This document shows positions 53,874-61,745 of a stretch of DNA of 64,000 nucleotides, one piece after another. The notes below the pieces were generated by a model. That model had not been told where the DNA came from, did no database searches, and saw nothing but the letters and a program-made list of their open reading frames with translations. Position 1 is the first letter of the stretch; every line of letters starts with the position of its first letter. Where the stretch lies: assembly GCA_019634715.1 (NCBI GenBank), contig JAHCAU010000014.1, positions 1 to 64,000 of the forward strand. The letters run 5' to 3'. A program made the translations under genes and the position numbers. The DNA is from Lysobacter sp. GTDB taxonomy: Bacteria > Pseudomonadota > Gammaproteobacteria > Xanthomonadales > Xanthomonadaceae.

Positions 53874-54444
53874 GTCGATGTCCGAACCGACGTTCGCGCA
53901 CTACCTCGTCATCGATTTCGAAGCGACCTGTTGCGACCTCGGCACGGTACCGCGCCATGCGATGGAGATCATCGAGTTCGGCGTCGTCATGACCGATGAG
54001 CAATTCCGCGTCGTCGACGAATTCCAGAGTTTCGTCGAACCGGTGCGACACCCGGCGCTGACGCCGTTCTGCACGCAGCTGACCTCCATCCGCCAGCAGG
54101 ACGTCGACGGCGCCCCGACCTTTCCGGAATGCGTCGATGCCTTCAAGGTCTGGCTGTCCCGCTACCGCGACTTCGCGTTCTGCTCCTGGGGCGACTACGA
54201 CCGCAACCAGTTGCAGCAGGACTGCGATTTTCACCGGATTCCGAATCCGATCTCCGCACCGCACCGCAACGTGAAGCGCCTGTTCTCGGAACGCCAGGGA
54301 CTGAAGAAGAAGTACGGCCTGGCCGAAGCCGTCGCGCGTTCGGGACAGCCGTTCGCGGGCACGCACCATCGCGGCATCGACGATGCCCGCAACATCGCCG
54401 GCTTGCTGCCGTTCGTGTTCGGCAGCGCAGCGGTGCGCGCATGA
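53866..54444 (+). CDS. DEDDh 3'-5' exonuclease (ERI-1/KapD-like)
   Basis: The 192-residue protein begins AHYLVIDFEATCCDLG with the first acidic pair (DFE), then the second Asp in FCSWGDYDRNQLQQDC and the HxxxxxD in HHRGIDDARNIAG. These make a DEDDh site like that of ERI-1 and KapD exonucleases, suggesting RNA or DNA trimming. The start overlaps algH by 8 bases or begins at the inner ATG 53878. The stop overlaps ruvX by 4 bases. It is an addition to the usual algH-ruvX-pyrB order. Confidence 0.86.
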   Translation: MPESMSEPTFAHYLVIDFEATCCDLGTVPRHAMEIIEFGVVMTDEQFRVVDEFQSFVEPVRHPALTPFCTQLTSIRQQDVDGAPTFPECVDAFKVWLSRYRDFAFCSWGDYDRNQLQQDCDFHRIPNPISAPHRNVKRLFSERQGLKKKYGLAEAVARSGQPFAGTHHRGIDDARNIAGLLPFVFGSAAVRA

Positions 54445-54917
54445 GCATCCCCGCCGACAGCCCTGTCCTCGCCTTCGATGTCGGCGCGCGCCGCATCGGC
54501 GTGGCCGTGGGCAGCGGCTTCGGCCTGACCGCGCGGCCGCTGGCGGTGGTCGACGTGCACGATGGCGTCATCGACTGGGCGCACATCGACAGGCTGCACC
54601 GCGAGTGGCGACCGGCCGGCTTCATCGTCGGCGACCCGATGACCCTCGATGGCGGCGACCAGCCGATCCGCGAACGCGCCCGCGCCTTCGCCCACGCGCT
54701 GCGGGAGCGCTTCAAACTGCCCGTGGCGATGATGGACGAGCGCAATTCCTCGCAGGAAGCCGCGCGCCGCTTCGCCGCGGGCCGCGCCGAGGGCCAGCGC
54801 CGCCGCCGCGACGCCGAGCTGCTCGATGCGATGGCCGCGGCGATCATCCTCGACCGCTGGATGGCGATGCCGCAGGACGCGGTGATGATCGACGAACCGA
54901 CTTCCGACCAGCCCTGA
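54441..54917 (+). CDS. ruvX: Putative pre-16S rRNA nuclease / Holliday junction resolvase-like RuvX
   Basis: The 158-residue RNase H-like protein (YqgF) has FDVGARRIGVAVGS with the catalytic Asp, GFIVGDPMTLDGGDQ, MMDERNSSQEAARRF with the second acid, and DAELLDAMAAAIILDRW at the end. It is believed to process the 5' end of 16S rRNA. The start overlaps the exonuclease stop (ATGA). pyrB follows after 13 bases. Confidence 0.95.
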   Translation: MSIPADSPVLAFDVGARRIGVAVGSGFGLTARPLAVVDVHDGVIDWAHIDRLHREWRPAGFIVGDPMTLDGGDQPIRERARAFAHALRERFKLPVAMMDERNSSQEAARRFAAGRAEGQRRRRDAELLDAMAAAIILDRWMAMPQDAVMIDEPTSDQP

Positions 54918-54930
54918 CGCCGAGACCGCC

Positions 54931-55869
54931 ATGCCAACGTCTTCGCAATACGACACCCAAGGTCGCCTGCGCCACCTGCTCACCCTGCAGGACATGCCGC
55001 GCGACACGCTGACCGCACTGCTCGACCGCGCGCAGCATTTCGCCGACGGTCACGACGCGCGCCACGCGCTCGCCGGCACCGCGATCTGCACGCTGTTCTT
55101 CGAGCCGTCCACGCGCACGCGCCTGAGCTTCCAGCGCGCGGCGCAGCGGCTCGGCGCCGACGTGCTCGCCTTCGATGCGTCGACCTCGTCGACCACCAAG
55201 GGCGAGACCGCGCTGGACACGCTGAAGAACATCGAGGCGATGGGCGCGCGCGGTTTCGTCATCCGCCACAGGGACGACGGCGCGGTCGCCGAACTCGCCG
55301 CCGCGGCGAATCCCGGCACCGCCCTGCTCAATGCCGGCGATGGCCGCAGCGCGCACCCGACCCAGGGCCTGCTGGACATGCTCACGCTGCGCCAGGCGAA
55401 GGGCGCGGACTTCTCGACGCTGAAGATCGCGATCATCGGCGATATCAGGCATTCCCGCGTCGCCCGCTCGGACCTGCACGCGCTGCGCGTGCTCGGCGCC
55501 ACGCACATCCGCGCCTGCGGCCCCGCCTCGCTGCTGCCCGACGACGGCACGCTCGACGGCTGCCACGTCACCCACGATTTCGACGAAGCGCTGGACGGCG
55601 CCGACGTGGTGATGATGCTGCGCCTGCAGCGCGAGCGCATGGAGCAGGGCCTGGTGTCCTCGCTGGAGGACTACCACCGCGACTACGGGCTGACCGTGCA
55701 GCGCCTCAAGCGCGCCGCACCCGACGCGGTGGTGATGCACCCCGGCCCGATGAATCGCGGCGTGGAGATCGACGACGCCGTCGCCGACGGCCCGCAGTCG
55801 CTGATCCTCAAGCAGGTGAGCAACGGCGTCGCCGCACGCATGGCGGTGCTGGAGGCGCTGCTGGGCTGA
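54931..55869 (+). CDS. pyrB: Aspartate carbamoyltransferase catalytic subunit
   Basis: PyrB joins carbamoyl phosphate and aspartate in pyrimidine synthesis. The 312-residue protein has the phosphate loop TLFFEPSTRTRLSFQRAAQR, STTKGETALDTLKN with the active-site Lys, NAGDGRSAHPTQGLLDMLTL, GDIRHSRVARSDLHAL and MHPGPMNRGVEI. No regulatory pyrI is next to it. Confidence 0.97.
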   Translation: MPTSSQYDTQGRLRHLLTLQDMPRDTLTALLDRAQHFADGHDARHALAGTAICTLFFEPSTRTRLSFQRAAQRLGADVLAFDASTSSTTKGETALDTLKNIEAMGARGFVIRHRDDGAVAELAAAANPGTALLNAGDGRSAHPTQGLLDMLTLRQAKGADFSTLKIAIIGDIRHSRVARSDLHALRVLGATHIRACGPASLLPDDGTLDGCHVTHDFDEALDGADVVMMLRLQRERMEQGLVSSLEDYHRDYGLTVQRLKRAAPDAVVMHPGPMNRGVEIDDAVADGPQSLILKQVSNGVAARMAVLEALLG

Positions 55870-55873
55870 GGCG

Positions 55874-57019
55874 TCAGCCTGCGGCCGTGGCCATCGCCGC
55901 CCCGCGCCGCGCGCGCGGCCGGCTGGGGAAGGCATGGCGCAGGATCCGCCAGATCACCTGGCCGAACTGCTTCGGCAGCGAGCCGGTGTCGTAGTGCTGG
56001 CCGTAGCGCGCGCAGATCTCGCGCACCTCGACCGCGATCGCGGCGTAACGGTTGGCAGGGATGTCGGGATAGAAGTGGTGCTCGATCTGGTGGCTGAGGT
56101 TGCCGGACATCAGGTCCATCCAGCGGCCGCCGGAGATGTTCGACGAGCCGCGCAGCTGGCGCAGGTACCAGTGGCCGCGCGACTCGCCGATGGCCGACTC
56201 CTTCGAGAAGGTTTCGGCGTCGGCGGTGAAGTGGCCGCAGAAGATGATCACGTAGGTCCAGACGTTGCGGATGACGTTGGCGATGGCGTTGGCCACCAGC
56301 ACCGTCAGCCACCACGGCCCGGCGAGCAGCGGGAAGACGATGTAGTCGCGCAGCACCTGGCGTGCGACCTTGCGGCCGACGGGACGGGCCTGCTCGCGCA
56401 GCTTCGCGAACGTCACCTTGCCGGCGAACCAGCGGCCCACGCGCAGGTCCTGGATGGCGATGCCCCACTCGAACAGCAGCGCGAACACCACGGCGACCAC
56501 CGGCTGGGCGAGGTAGAACGGCCGCCAGCGCTGCTCGGGGAAGATGCGCAGCAGACCGTAGCCGATGTCGTCGTCCATGCCGCGCACGTTGGTCCAGGTG
56601 TGGTGGCGCCAGTTGTGCGTCTTTCGCCAGTTGTCGGCGGTGCCGGCGATGTCCCATTCGTAGGTGCGACCGTCGAAGCGCGGGTCCTGCATCCAGTCGT
56701 ACTGACCATGGATGACGTTGTGGCCCAACTCCATGTTTTCGAGGATCTTCGACAGGGCGAGCAGCAGCGTGCCGGCGATCAGCATCGCCAGCGCCGCCGG
56801 GTGCAGCACCGCGCCGAGCAGGCCGCCGGCGATCGCACCGGCGCCGATCAGCACGCGGCCGGCGATGCCGGTCCAGCGCACCGACGCGTGGATGCGGCGG
56901 ATGTAGTCGGCGTCGGCCTGGCCAATGGTCGCGACGACGCGTTCGCGCAGCGCATCGAGTTCGGCGCCGAAGCGTTCGAGTTCGTCGGCCCCGAGGGGGC
57001 GGTTGCGGGGCTTGGCCAT
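55874..57019 (-). CDS. Membrane fatty acid desaturase
   Basis: The 381-residue di-iron membrane enzyme introduces a double bond in fatty acyl chains. Three histidine boxes are present: GHNVIH, HNWRHH and HQIEHH (in LSHQIEHHFYPDIPANRY). Membrane helices lie at about 50-95 and 190-260. It probably takes electrons from the reductase whose gene lies 4 bases upstream. Divergent FabR-like repressor at 58187 probably controls both, as in Pseudomonas desCB-desT. Confidence 0.92.
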   Translation of the reverse strand: MAKPRNRPLGADELERFGAELDALRERVVATIGQADADYIRRIHASVRWTGIAGRVLIGAGAIAGGLLGAVLHPAALAMLIAGTLLLALSKILENMELGHNVIHGQYDWMQDPRFDGRTYEWDIAGTADNWRKTHNWRHHTWTNVRGMDDDIGYGLLRIFPEQRWRPFYLAQPVVAVVFALLFEWGIAIQDLRVGRWFAGKVTFAKLREQARPVGRKVARQVLRDYIVFPLLAGPWWLTVLVANAIANVIRNVWTYVIIFCGHFTADAETFSKESAIGESRGHWYLRQLRGSSNISGGRWMDLMSGNLSHQIEHHFYPDIPANRYAAIAVEVREICARYGQHYDTGSLPKQFGQVIWRILRHAFPSRPRARRGAAMATAAG

Positions 57020-57023
57020 GCGC

Positions 57024-58094
57024 TCAGAGGTCCAGGACGAGATCGCCCGCGGCGGCGTTCACGCACAGGCGCAACGCGGTGGCGGGCTCGGGATCGCGCG
57101 CGCCGGTCAGCACGTCGCGGGTGGTGCCGGCGGACTTGCCGCAGGCGCAGGTGTTGCAGATGCCCATGCGGCAGCCATGCGCGGGGCGCAGGCCGGCGGC
57201 TTCCAGCGCGACCAGCAGCGGCTGGTTGCGCGGCACGCGCAGGGTCGTGCCGCTGCGCGCGAGGCGGATTTCGGCCTCGCCTTCTTCGCCGGGCTGCGCG
57301 GCAGGCGGGCTGAAGGCTTCGGCCTGGAACGACGCGGCATGTGGTTCGCACAGCGCGCGGGCATGGGCCACGAAATCGGCGCTGCCGCAGGCGATCGCGT
57401 GCGGCAGCGAGCCTGCGTCGACCAGGGCCGCGAGCGTGGCGGCGTCGAGCCTGCCATGCGCGAAACGCGGATCGGCCGCGCGCGTCGTGGCGATGTGCAC
57501 GCGCAGCGACGGATGCGCTTCGGCCAGCGTACGCAGTTCGTCGACGAAGCAGGCTTCGCCCGGGGTCCGCACCCAGCAGGCCAGGGTGATCGCACGGGTG
57601 ATGCCACGCGCGGTCTCGGCACGCAGCAGCGCGATCATCGGCGTGATCCCGCTGCCCCCGGCGAGCAGCAGCACCGGTGCCTCATCCACGGGCAGCGCGA
57701 GCGTGCCGAAGGGTTCGCCGATCGTCAGCACGTCGCCGATGCGCGCGGACTGCACCAGATGCCGGCTCATCCGGCCCCCGGGGACGGCTTTCACGGTGAT
57801 CGAAACCCGGCGGCCGGGCAGCAGGGTCGGGCTGTAGCTGCGGGCGACCCTGCGTCCGTCGATCTCCGCACCGACCATCAGATGCTGCCCCGGGGCAGGC
57901 AGGCGGACATGCCGGTTGGCGGCCAGCACCAGGGTCACGGTGTCGTCCGCCGCCATCTCCCGGGCCACGACACGGGCCAGCGGGCGCCTGCGCGACCAGG
58001 TCGGCGAGACCCGTTCGGCCCAGAAATCGAAGACGTGATCCGGGACCAGGGCGGTCCAGGCGCGACGGGCGAGCGGTACGGGCGCAGTGTGCAT
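57024..58094 (-). CDS. Ferredoxin-type reductase (FAD, NAD(P)H, 2Fe-2S)
   Basis: The 356-residue protein has an FAD domain (GRRVARSYSPTLLPGRR, RMSRHL), an NAD(P)H domain (LLLAGGSGITPMIALL) and a C-terminal plant-type 2Fe-2S domain with cysteines in HGCRMGICNTCACG and LRLCVNA. It most likely feeds electrons to the desaturase 4 bases downstream. The start MHTAPVPLARRAW was preferred; longer in-frame starts run through the operator region. Confidence 0.92.
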   Translation of the reverse strand: MHTAPVPLARRAWTALVPDHVFDFWAERVSPTWSRRRPLARVVAREMAADDTVTLVLAANRHVRLPAPGQHLMVGAEIDGRRVARSYSPTLLPGRRVSITVKAVPGGRMSRHLVQSARIGDVLTIGEPFGTLALPVDEAPVLLLAGGSGITPMIALLRAETARGITRAITLACWVRTPGEACFVDELRTLAEAHPSLRVHIATTRAADPRFAHGRLDAATLAALVDAGSLPHAIACGSADFVAHARALCEPHAASFQAEAFSPPAAQPGEEGEAEIRLARSGTTLRVPRNQPLLVALEAAGLRPAHGCRMGICNTCACGKSAGTTRDVLTGARDPEPATALRLCVNAAAGDLVLDL

Positions 58095-58126
58095 GCCGCC
58101 ACTATACGCAGACGCATACAGATGTC

Positions 58127-58144
58127 TATACATGTGTATATACA
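58127..58144. promoter_or_regulatory. Palindromic operator between desaturase operon and regulator
   Basis: TATACA and TGTATA face each other around TG (58127-58140), with an overlapping perfect TGTATATACA palindrome (58135-58144). Both lie in the short divergent spacer, ideally placed for the TetR-type regulator to control itself and the reductase-desaturase operon. The TATA-like bases may also be promoter -10 elements. Confidence 0.6.
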
Positions 58145-58186
58145 TTTCCGGGGCTATCATGCGGACTCTTCCGGAGCCGCCCTGCC

Positions 58187-58867
58187 TTGACCGACGCCCT
58201 GCCCCCCGACACCGAGGCCGCGCATGCCCGCAAGACCGGGATCTCCCGCGACGACCTTCTGGCTGCGGCCCTGCGCCTGATCGGCCCGCATCGCTCGGTG
58301 TCCACGCTCAGCCTGCGCGAGGTCGCCCGCGAGGCCGGGATCGCCCCGAACAGCTTCTACCGCCAGTTCCGCGACATGGACGAGCTGGCGGTGGCCCTGA
58401 TCGCGCTGGCCGGCCAGTCCCTGCGCCGGATCGTCGGCGCCGCCCGCCACCGCGCCGACCGCAGCAGTCGCGGCATCGTCCGCGGCTCGCTGCAGACCTT
58501 CTTCGAGCAGATGCGCGCCGACGACCGCCTGCTCCACGTGCTGCTGCGCGAGGGCACGGTGGGCTCGGATGCGTTCAAGGATGCGGTCGACCGCGAACTC
58601 ACCGCGTTCGAGGACGAACTCAGGCACGACCTGGTGCGCCTGGCCGCGAGGGACGGGGTGGTGCTGCACGAGCCCGCGCTGGTCGCCAAGGCGATCACGC
58701 GCATGGTGTTCGCGCTCGGCGCCACCGCGCTCGATTCGCCGCCCGAACGCGACGCCGCCCTGATCGACCAGCTGAGCACGATGGTGACCATGATCCTGGC
58801 CGGCGCGCGGCTGATGGAAACCCGCAAGGGCGGCGGAGCGACGCCCCCCGGCGGGCGGGCGTCCTAG
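58187..58867 (+). CDS. TetR-family repressor, FabR/DesT-like
   Basis: The 226-residue regulator has an HTH with VSTLSLREVAREAGIAPNSF and YRQFRDMDELAVALI, which matches FabR almost word for word, then a helical ligand domain (LLREGTVGSDAFKDAVDREL, FALGATALDSPPERDAA). FabR and DesT sense the unsaturation of acyl chains. It starts at TTG; no better start is visible. The last residues overlap the mgtE stop by 4 bases. Confidence 0.88.
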   Translation: MTDALPPDTEAAHARKTGISRDDLLAAALRLIGPHRSVSTLSLREVAREAGIAPNSFYRQFRDMDELAVALIALAGQSLRRIVGAARHRADRSSRGIVRGSLQTFFEQMRADDRLLHVLLREGTVGSDAFKDAVDRELTAFEDELRHDLVRLAARDGVVLHEPALVAKAITRMVFALGATALDSPPERDAALIDQLSTMVTMILAGARLMETRKGGGATPPGGRAS

Positions 58868-60225
58868 CGCAGCAGGATCAGCGTCGCCAGGCCGAGGAAG
58901 GCGAGAAAGCCCATCACGTCGGTGACCGTGGTCAGGATCACGCCGCCGGCCAGCGCCGGGTCGAAGCCCATGCGCCTGAGTCCCAGCGGCACCAGCACGC
59001 CGGCGGTGGCGGCGAAGCAGAGGTTGATGGTGAGCGCCGAGCCGATCACCAGCGACAGTATCGGGTCGCGGAACCAGACGAATACCACCACGGCGAGCAG
59101 CAGCCCCAGGCTGAGGCCGTTCAGCAAGGCCACCCGCAGCTCCTTCCACAGCAGCGTGCGTGCGTTGGATGCGCCGACCTGGCCAAGGGCGAGACCGCGG
59201 ATCATCAGCGCGAGCACCTGGGTGCCGGCGTTGCCACCCATGCCGGCGACGATCGGCATCAGTACGGCCAGGGCGACGATCTTCTCGATCGTGCCCTCGA
59301 AACGACCCACCACGCTGGAGGCGAGGAAGGCGGTTCCGAGGTTGATCGACAGCCACAGCAGCCGGCGGCGGAACGCGCGCGGCACCGGGCTGAACAGGTC
59401 TTCCTCCTCGTCCAGGCCGGCGGCGCCGAGCGCCTGGTGCTCGGCCTGGCCGCGGATGATGTCGACCACGTCGTCGATGGTGATGCGGCCGAGCAGCACG
59501 TTGTTGTCGTCGACCACCGGGGCGCTGATCCAGTCGTGGTCGGAGAACATGCGCGCGACCTCGTCGGCGCTCTCCTCCACGCCGATCGCCGGCTGTTCGT
59601 CGTCGACGAGCTGGTTGATCGGGGTGCTGGCGTCGCGGGTCAGCAGCGACTGCAGCGCGATCCGGCCCAGGTACTGGTGGCGCCGGCTGACCACGTACAG
59701 GTGATCGGTGTGCTCGGGCAGTTCGCCGCGCAGGCGCAGGTAGCGCAGCACCACGTCGACGGTCGTGTCGGCGCGCACCGTCACCACGTCCGGGTTCATC
59801 AGGCGACCGGCAGTGTCCTCGTCGTAGGACAGCACCTGCTCCAGGCGCTCGCGGTTCTCGCGGTCCATCGACTTGAGGATCTCGTCGATCACCGTGTCCG
59901 GCAGGTCCTCGACCAGGTCCGCGAGGTCGTCGATGTCGAGGTCCTCGACCGCCGCGACCAGTTCGTCCTGGTCCATGTCCGCGATCAGGCTCTCGCGGAC
60001 GTCCTCGCCGACGTGGACCAGCACCTCGCCGTCGTCCTCTGGGTCGACCAGGCCCCAGACCACGCTGCGCTTGGCCGGCGGGAGGGATTCGAGGAGGTTG
60101 CCGATCTCGGCGGGCGACAGGGTGTTGACCAGCCTGCGCACGGGGCCGAGGCGGCCGCTGTCGAGCGCGTCGGAGAGCAGACGCAGCTGGCGCGCGGTCT
60201 TGTCGTGGCGGATGGTCTCGGCCAT
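58864..60225 (-). CDS. mgtE: Magnesium transporter MgtE
   Basis: MgtE is a Mg2+-gated channel. The 453-residue protein has the N domain (LLSDALDSGRLGPVRRLV, EDLDIDDLADLVEDLPD), a pair of CBS domains (about 135-255, MNPDVVTVRADTTV and WISAPVVDDNN), the plug helix and five membrane helices with MPIVAGMGGNAGTQVLAL as the pore signature and GGVILTTVTDVMGFLAFLG at the end. It ends tail to tail with the FabR-like gene. Confidence 0.96.
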   Translation of the reverse strand: MAETIRHDKTARQLRLLSDALDSGRLGPVRRLVNTLSPAEIGNLLESLPPAKRSVVWGLVDPEDDGEVLVHVGEDVRESLIADMDQDELVAAVEDLDIDDLADLVEDLPDTVIDEILKSMDRENRERLEQVLSYDEDTAGRLMNPDVVTVRADTTVDVVLRYLRLRGELPEHTDHLYVVSRRHQYLGRIALQSLLTRDASTPINQLVDDEQPAIGVEESADEVARMFSDHDWISAPVVDDNNVLLGRITIDDVVDIIRGQAEHQALGAAGLDEEEDLFSPVPRAFRRRLLWLSINLGTAFLASSVVGRFEGTIEKIVALAVLMPIVAGMGGNAGTQVLALMIRGLALGQVGASNARTLLWKELRVALLNGLSLGLLLAVVVFVWFRDPILSLVIGSALTINLCFAATAGVLVPLGLRRMGFDPALAGGVILTTVTDVMGFLAFLGLATLILLR

Positions 60226-60472
60226 GCGATGCGTCCGGTGGCGTGGGGCGCACCCTTCGAGGCGAAGCCACGACGGCGCACGGGGTCAGGTGTCCATCCG
60301 CTCATTATCGCCTGTCATGAGGGGCATGCCCAGCCCGGACGCGGGCCGGATCGCGGCGGAAGAAAAGGCCGCCCGCGCAGGACGCGGACGGCGGTGCGAC
60401 GACGGGGTCGCAAGGGGAAACGATCGGCAAGGCATAGCAAGCGCGGCATCGCCACCGCATCGCGTCATGGCA
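60226..60472. other. Spacer upstream of mgtE
   Basis: About 250 bases with repeated short GGCGATCGGCGA-type words near 60490 but no recognisable gene. It should hold the mgtE promoter; no Mg-sensing leader structure could be assigned by eye. Confidence 0.4.
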
Positions 60473-60811
60473 TCAGGACGCGTGCGATCGGCGATCGGCG
60501 AACGAAACGCGACGCGCCACCGCGAGCATGACCCTGCGCATTCGCCTGGACATGCCATGCGGGCAGGCCTCGCGCGGCGACGCCACGGGTGGAGGTGCCG
60601 AGGGGGCTTCGAACGGAGGCGGTTTCACTTCGTCCGGCAGAAGCGGACCCGGCCCTGCTTGCGGACTCCTGCGTGGAGCGGCGCTCCCCGCCGGATGCTC
60701 GCGCGGCAGGCAATGGGACCGATCCGGCCGCGCCGCGTGCTGCGCGGGCAGCGCGCCGGCAAGTGCGAGCACGGGCAGCGACAACCCCAGCGCGAAGGCG
60801 TGCGGATTCAA
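60473..60811 (-). CDS. Possible small exported protein (TTG start)
   Basis: A 112-residue frame reads LNPHAFALGLSLPVLALAGA then LPAQHAARPDRSH, which looks like a signal peptide (with TTG as start). The rest is Pro/Arg-rich (DEVKPPPFEAPSAPPPVASP) and ends with MRRVMLAVARRVSFADRRSH. No domain is recognised. The long open frame continues further upstream, as is common by chance at this GC, so the assignment rests only on the signal-like stretch. Confidence 0.35.
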   Translation of the reverse strand: MNPHAFALGLSLPVLALAGALPAQHAARPDRSHCLPREHPAGSAAPRRSPQAGPGPLLPDEVKPPPFEAPSAPPPVASPREACPHGMSRRMRRVMLAVARRVSFADRRSHAS

Positions 60812-61180
60812 CGGAGAGCGTTCCCTGGACGTCGGTGATGACGCGGAGCGGCGCTGGCGCGAGGGCGAAGCCCCGGCAGCGCGCATGCGGCTGCTCCGGA
60901 ATACCCCGGTCGACCAGCACACCCGCCCGGAAACCGCGAAATCGCCCCGCTTCGTGCGCCGAACTGAGATGCGTATACGGTTTTGGATCCCCCGGCGGGG
61001 CACAATCGGCGCATCGCGACACCGAAGTGGCAACAGGGGCGGGACGCGAAACATGCTGCATCGCACCACTGCACCATCCTGTGCGGGAGATCTGCCTGAC
61101 GCGGATTCGCGACGGGCCGGCTGCCGCATGCGCCCCGTCGGCCACGTGCGTGCGGACCACCGGAACGAGGCGCCATCGCC
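60812..61180 (+). other. Region upstream of the sigma factor gene
   Basis: About 370 bases without a supported gene. A patch near 60965-61005 (AACTGAGATGCGTATACGG) is less GC-rich and may include the promoter of the sigma-factor/kinase unit. Nothing else seen. Confidence 0.4.
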
Positions 61181-61738
61181 ATGAGCGAAATCACCGTATT
61201 GCTGGGACAGGCCCGGGAAGGCGATCCATTGGCGTGGGACCGCGTCGTGCAGTTGCTGTATGCCGACCTCAAGCGTCTGGCGCGCAGCACCTCGATGGAT
61301 GGCGGACAGGACGTCACCGCCCTTGTCCACGACTGCTACCTGCGCATGTGCCGCTCCGGCGCGGACGCCATCGCCAATCGCGCGCACTTCCTGTCGCTCG
61401 CGGCAATGGCGATGCGCCAGCTGGTCATCAACCATGCCCGCGACCGCGTGGCGCAGAAGCGCGGCGGCGGCCAGATGCATACCACGCTGGGCAAGGCCGA
61501 CCTCGACCTGTCCGCCAGCGCGCGCGCCGAAGCCGAGGAACTGCTCGAAATCGACGCCGCGCTCAGGCGCCTGGCGGAGACCGACAGGCGCCTGGTCCAG
61601 GTGGTGGAGTGCCGCCTGTTCGCGGGCCTGAGCGAAGAGGAGACCGCCACCGCGATGGGCGTCTCCCTGCGCACCTCGCAACGACTCTGGCAGGAGGCCA
61701 GGACGCATCTTCGGATGCTGCTCGACGACGCGGCCTGA
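61181..61738 (+). CDS. ECF-type RNA polymerase sigma factor (TIGR02999 / ECF43-like)
   Basis: The 185-residue sigma factor has sigma-2 with YADLKRLARSTSMDGGQDVT and TALVHDCYLRMCRSG (the TALVHEAYLRL-like signature of TIGR02999) and sigma-4 with FAGLSEEETATAMGVSLRTS followed by QRLWQEARTHLRMLL. No anti-sigma gene is near. Family members beside kinases (EcfK-PknS in X. citri, EcfP-PknT in Vibrio) are active only after Thr phosphorylation; Thr at the TALVHD motif is a candidate here. Kinase gene follows after 7 bases. Confidence 0.9.
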   Translation: MSEITVLLGQAREGDPLAWDRVVQLLYADLKRLARSTSMDGGQDVTALVHDCYLRMCRSGADAIANRAHFLSLAAMAMRQLVINHARDRVAQKRGGGQMHTTLGKADLDLSASARAEAEELLEIDAALRRLAETDRRLVQVVECRLFAGLSEEETATAMGVSLRTSQRLWQEARTHLRMLLDDAA

Positions 61739-61745
61739 GTCAGCG

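Noticed and set aside
60465..61160. 231-residue minus-strand frame before the sigma factor
   Set aside because: Arg/Ala/Ser-rich, no domain, no ribosome site; only the alternative frame with a signal-like stretch was kept, at low confidence.
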